DNA of 5,239 nt from Planctomycetota bacterium (GTDB taxonomy: Bacteria; Planctomycetota; J058; J103): positions 1-5,239 of the forward strand of contig RFJN01000267.1 in assembly GCA_003694875.1 (NCBI GenBank), in the 5' to 3' direction. Positions 5,023 through 5,239 of this stretch are shown here, piece after piece. A program made the position numbers and the translations under genes. Numbering within the stretch: position 1 is the first letter of the stretch; each line of letters begins with the position of its first letter. Under the pieces are notes generated by a model. It did no database searches. It was given only the letters and a program-made list of their open reading frames with translations, and was not told where the DNA came from.

Positions 5023-5239
5023 ATGCGAGCAATAAGGGCGGTGTTGTGGTTGTCGGCCGTGGGGTGCCTGGGGCTGTTGGTGGGGTGCAACCGGGGGGGA
5101 GGCAGCGGCGGTCGCGGTTTCAATGACGGAGCGCGCGGGTTCAGCGGGTCGGTCGAGGCCTTGGCGCTCCACAGACGGTTGGCCTCTTCGGAGAAGAAGA
5201 AGTTCCGGCCGACCACCTCTAACCCGTCGGATCCAACAA
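5023..5239 (+). CDS. Small lipoprotein, 5' part (runs off the right edge)
   Basis: Seventy-two residues are visible and no stop is reached. The protein opens with a lipoprotein signal: basic MRAIR, hydrophobic stretch 6-21, and lipobox LVGC with the modified cysteine at 22. A glycine-rich linker follows (NRGGGSGGRG, 23-32), then a charged region with EKKKFRP (57-63) and a Ser/Thr/Pro stretch. No known domain can be recognised in this part. It should be anchored to a membrane facing the periplasm. A good promoter (4919-4948) and ribosome binding site precede it, and it is transcribed away from the cytochrome gene. A run of seven G at 5093-5099 falls just after the lipidated cysteine codon. Function is unknown. 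Confidence 0.75.
   Translation, partial: MRAIRAVLWLSAVGCLGLLVGCNRGGGSGGRGFNDGARGFSGSVEALALHRRLASSEKKKFRPTTSNPSDPT

Noticed and set aside
4562..5216. Reverse-strand open frames of 156 and 257 codons in the divergent region
   Set aside because: They are Pro/Arg/Ser-rich, lack ribosome binding sites and run against the lipoprotein gene and through both promoters.

Overview
The window is very GC-rich (about 70% by eye). The best guess is a high-GC member of the Planctomycetota. The three forward genes on the left look like the glutamine-rich coiled-coil proteins and the secreted prenyltransferase/squalene-oxidase-repeat protein that planctomycetes often carry, usually near MoxR/DUF58/BatA-type genes. 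That placement rests on remembered family resemblance, not on a search, and no such partner genes lie inside this window.

Left half, forward strand (1-3218): the 3' part of a large coiled-coil protein that enters from the left edge; a secreted coiled-coil protein with a charged, disordered middle and a conserved-looking C-terminal block; and an exported alpha/alpha-repeat protein of the prenyltransferase/squalene-oxidase fold. The genes are separated by gaps of 103 and 191 bases, each holding a weak -10-like box. A 35-codon ORF fits exactly into the first gap and overlaps the gene on each side. The three products probably act together at or outside the cytoplasmic membrane, but their activity is not known.

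Right-centre, reverse strand (4546 down to 3198): a two-gene unit. It has a plausible sigma70-type promoter, a strong ribosome binding site, a lipoprotein c-type cytochrome and, 26 bases further on, a WaaP/Kdo-kinase-like protein whose catalytic aspartate position holds serine. This unit converges on the left cluster, and the last two genes overlap tail to tail by 21 bases with no visible terminator.

Right end (4547-5239): a 476-base divergent intergenic region with a promoter facing each way, an inverted repeat in the cytochrome leader and a potential G-quadruplex. It is followed by the start of a small forward lipoprotein gene that runs off the window. No tRNA, rRNA, CRISPR array or mobile element was seen.
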